Part shown: positions 62,193 through 64,000 of the stretch, one piece after another
Layout: each line of letters begins with the position of its first letter
Position numbering within the stretch: position 1 is the first letter of the stretch
From: Oceanicola sp. 502str15
Lineage (GTDB): Bacteria; Pseudomonadota; Alphaproteobacteria; Rhodobacterales; Rhodobacteraceae
Assembly: GCF_024105635.1 (NCBI RefSeq)
Contig: NZ_WYDQ01000001.1
Span: 744,001 to 808,000, forward strand
Direction: 5' to 3'
DNA length: 64,000 nucleotides
Notes under the pieces: generated by a model
The model's database searches: none
Seen by the model: only the letters and a program-made list of their open reading frames with translations
Told to the model about the DNA's origin: nothing
Program-made: the position numbers and the translations under genes

Positions 62193-63445
62193 GGCCACTT
62201 GACCGCCCCGAGGATCTTGCCGGTGCAGGTGCCGAAACCGATCCGATAGCCGTCGCCCTCGGCGTGGCCTTCCAGCGTGAGCGTGTCGCCGTCTTCGATG
62301 AAGGTGCGGGTCTCGCCGGTGTCGAGCGTCAGCGGCTCCTTGCCGCCCCAGGAAACTTCGAGCAGCGAGCCGTAGCTGGACTTGTCGGCACCCGAGATGG
62401 TGCCGGAGCCGAGCAGGTCACCCGCCGTCATGGCGCAGCCCGAGGTGCTGTGGTGTGCGAGCTGCTGGGCGGCGGAGTAATACATTTCGCTGTAGTTGGT
62501 GTTGGAGAAGGTGGTGGCCGATGCCGCGCCTTCAGGCTGGATGGCCGCCGAGAGCTTGATATCGAAGAGGCCCGGGCGCGGCTCTTCGAGGTAGGGCAGC
62601 AGTGGCTTCTCGCGCTGGGGCGTGGAGGTGCGGAAGGGCTCCAGCGCGGCGGTGGTCACGATCCATGGGCTGATCGAGGTGGCGAAGGCCTTGGCCTGAA
62701 ACGGGCCGAGGGGTTGGTATTCCCAGGCCTGGATATCGCGGGCGGACCAGTCGTTGAGCAGGACGTAGCCGAAGATCATCTTCTCGGCCTCGGCGACCGT
62801 TACGGGCTGGCCCATCTCGGTGGAGGTGCCGACAACGGCGCCCATTTCCAGCTCGATATCGAGCCGTTTGCACGGGCCGAAGGAGGGTGCATCGGCATCC
62901 GGCGCTTTCAGCTGGCCGTTGGGGCGGTGAATGTCGGTGCCCGAGACGACCACGGTGGAGGCGCGGCCGTTGTAGCCGATGGGGATGTGCAGCCAGTTGG
63001 GCGGTAGGGCGTTTTCGGCGCCGCGAAACATGGTGCCGACATTGGTGGCGTGCTGCTTTCCGGCATAGAAGTCGGTGTATTCGGAGACGAGGAAGGGCAT
63101 GTGAAGCTCGGCCTCGGACATGGGAACCAGCAGGGGCTGGACCACGCTGGCCTTGGCAGCGCCCTCCGCGAGCAGTTCGGTGAGCGCGGCGCGCAGCTCG
63201 CCCCAGGCCTTGGGGCCAAGCTCCATGACCTCGTTCCAGAACGGCAGATCGAAGACCGGCACGTCGGAGAGCGTCACCAGCCCGGCCTCTTCGGCGGCGG
63301 CCATGTCGAGGATCATGTCACCGATGGCAACGCCGCAGCGCGGCTCTTCATCGCCGGTGGAGAACACGCCGTAGGGCAGGTTGTTGAGGGGGAAGGGGTG
63401 GTTTTCGGCGTTGGCCGAAGTGACCCAGGATTTCATCAGGGGCAT
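62189..63445 (-). CDS. fahA: Fumarylacetoacetase
   Basis: A 418-residue hydrolase splitting fumarylacetoacetate into fumarate and acetoacetate, the last step of tyrosine/homogentisate degradation. Motifs of the family are DFYAGKQHATNVGTMFRG, LDIELEMGAVVG (metal-binding Glu), VLLNDWSARDIQAWEYQPLGPFQAKAFATSISPW and MTAGDLLGSGTISG. AAGGAAA precedes the ATG at 63445. hmgA lies 41 bases upstream on the same strand, so both are co-transcribed. The intermediate isomerase maiA is not in the window. Confidence 0.95.
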   Translation of the reverse strand: MPLMKSWVTSANAENHPFPLNNLPYGVFSTGDEEPRCGVAIGDMILDMAAAEEAGLVTLSDVPVFDLPFWNEVMELGPKAWGELRAALTELLAEGAAKASVVQPLLVPMSEAELHMPFLVSEYTDFYAGKQHATNVGTMFRGAENALPPNWLHIPIGYNGRASTVVVSGTDIHRPNGQLKAPDADAPSFGPCKRLDIELEMGAVVGTSTEMGQPVTVAEAEKMIFGYVLLNDWSARDIQAWEYQPLGPFQAKAFATSISPWIVTTAALEPFRTSTPQREKPLLPYLEEPRPGLFDIKLSAAIQPEGAASATTFSNTNYSEMYYSAAQQLAHHSTSGCAMTAGDLLGSGTISGADKSSYGSLLEVSWGGKEPLTLDTGETRTFIEDGDTLTLEGHAEGDGYRIGFGTCTGKILGAVKWP

Positions 63446-63486
63446 TGTATTTCCTTGTGGCAAGGTGGGGTGGCAACCACGCTAGC

Positions 63487-64000
63487 TCATTTGGTTCCGG
63501 GGGTTCCGTCGAACTTCTTCTCCAGGCTCACCCAGCAGTCGATGTAGTTGTCCTGCAGCGGGGCCTCATTGGCGGCAAAGGCCGTGAGGTGCTGGGGGAA
63601 GCGGGTTTCGAACATGAAGCTCATGGTGTTGTCGAGCTTGTGGGCCTTGAGGTCGGCGTTGGAGGCGCCCTCGAAGGCGTCTCGGTCGGGGCCGTGGGGG
63701 AGCATCATGTTGTGCAGGCTCATGCCGCCGGGGACGAAGCCCTGCGGCTTGGCATCATACTGGCCGTAGATGTTGCCCATCAGCTCGGACATGATGTTCT
63801 TGTGATACCATGGCGGGCGGAAGGTGTTTTCGGCCACCATCCAGCGCTCGCGGAACAGGACGAAGTCGATGTTGGCGGTGCCGGGCACGCCCGAGGGGGC
63901 CGTCAGGACGGTGAAGATCGACGGGTCCGGGTGGTCGAAAAGCACTGCGCCGACGGGGCAATATGTTTTGAGATCATACTTGTAGGGCGCGTAGTTGCCG
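63487..64000 (-). CDS. hmgA: Homogentisate 1,2-dioxygenase, C-terminal part (5' end outside window)
   Basis: The frame is open to base 64000, so the N-terminal part is missing; about 170 residues are visible. They contain [86 protein letters not shown], the iron-binding His/Glu/His region of the cupin, and the closing [15 protein letters not shown]. It opens homogentisate to maleylacetoacetate with oxygen. It is the first visible gene of the operon with fahA. Confidence 0.95.
   Translation of the reverse strand, partial: GNYAPYKYDLKTYCPVGAVLFDHPDPSIFTVLTAPSGVPGTANIDFVLFRERWMVAENTFRPPWYHKNIMSELMGNIYGQYDAKPQGFVPGGMSLHNMMLPHGPDRDAFEGASNADLKAHKLDNTMSFMFETRFPQHLTAFAANEAPLQDNYIDCWVSLEKKFDGTPGTK

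Overview
The window is a GC-rich (roughly two-thirds G+C), densely coded chromosomal segment from an alphaproteobacterium, most likely a Rhodobacterales (Roseobacter-type) heterotroph. The supports are the PhyR-NepR-EcfG general stress module, the rhizobial-type glycerol ABC operon glpD-S-T-P-Q-U-V-K, a methylcrotonyl-CoA carboxylase leucine pathway and many ATGA/GTGA start-stop overlaps. I saw no rRNA, tRNA, CRISPR array, insertion sequence or prophage. No gene-free gap exceeds 300 bases. The genus cannot be settled from the sequence alone.

Layout. 1-7.2 kb: end of an EnvZ-type sensor kinase, a nucleoside hydrolase with a coupled GNAT acetyltransferase, an EEP-family hydrolase, an AlkD-like repair protein, and glmU-glmS. 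7.3-11.7 kb: phosphoglycolate phosphatase, a DegT/DnrJ-type aminotransferase and three tandem secreted SH3 paralogues, the third broken by one extra CT unit. 11.7-21.7 kb: leucine/isovalerate degradation (ivd, mccB, mccA, HMG-CoA lyase, methylglutaconyl-CoA hydratase) from a promoter with a palindromic operator, interrupted by envelope and membrane genes. 21.8-23 kb: MltB-like transglycosylase.

23-34 kb: a minus-strand operon for uptake (RbsABC-type ABC transporter) and oxidation of an unidentified sugar or polyol (three Gfo/Idh/MocA dehydrogenases, a TIM-barrel isomerase, an SDR). It faces a zinc alcohol dehydrogenase across two LacI-type operators. 34-46.6 kb: an FAD oxidoreductase, glpR, then the glycerol operon to glpK. 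That operon carries three palindromic repeats, two of which tightly bracket a GIY-YIG nuclease gene. 46.7-48.8 kb: MarR regulator, DUF1428 protein, YceI protein, PaaI-type thioesterase.

48.8-58.7 kb: a general stress response island: phyR, divergent nepR-ecfG, a HisKA_2 kinase, a phospholipase D-like protein, an AI-2E transporter, a two-PRC-barrel protein, DUF1328 and DUF883 small proteins, a holin-like membrane protein and a Crp/Fnr regulator. Six or seven GGAAC-N16/17-NGTT sites fit EcfG promoters. One perfect site points at no protein gene but at a structured stretch of about 130 bases that looks like a small RNA; this is the best candidate for something undescribed. 58.7-64 kb: aromatic catabolism (hmgA partial, fahA, an FAD monooxygenase, an MBL-fold protein with an altered metal motif, DUF2783 and UPF0314 proteins).

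All functions are inferred from recognisable motifs and gene context; no database search was run.
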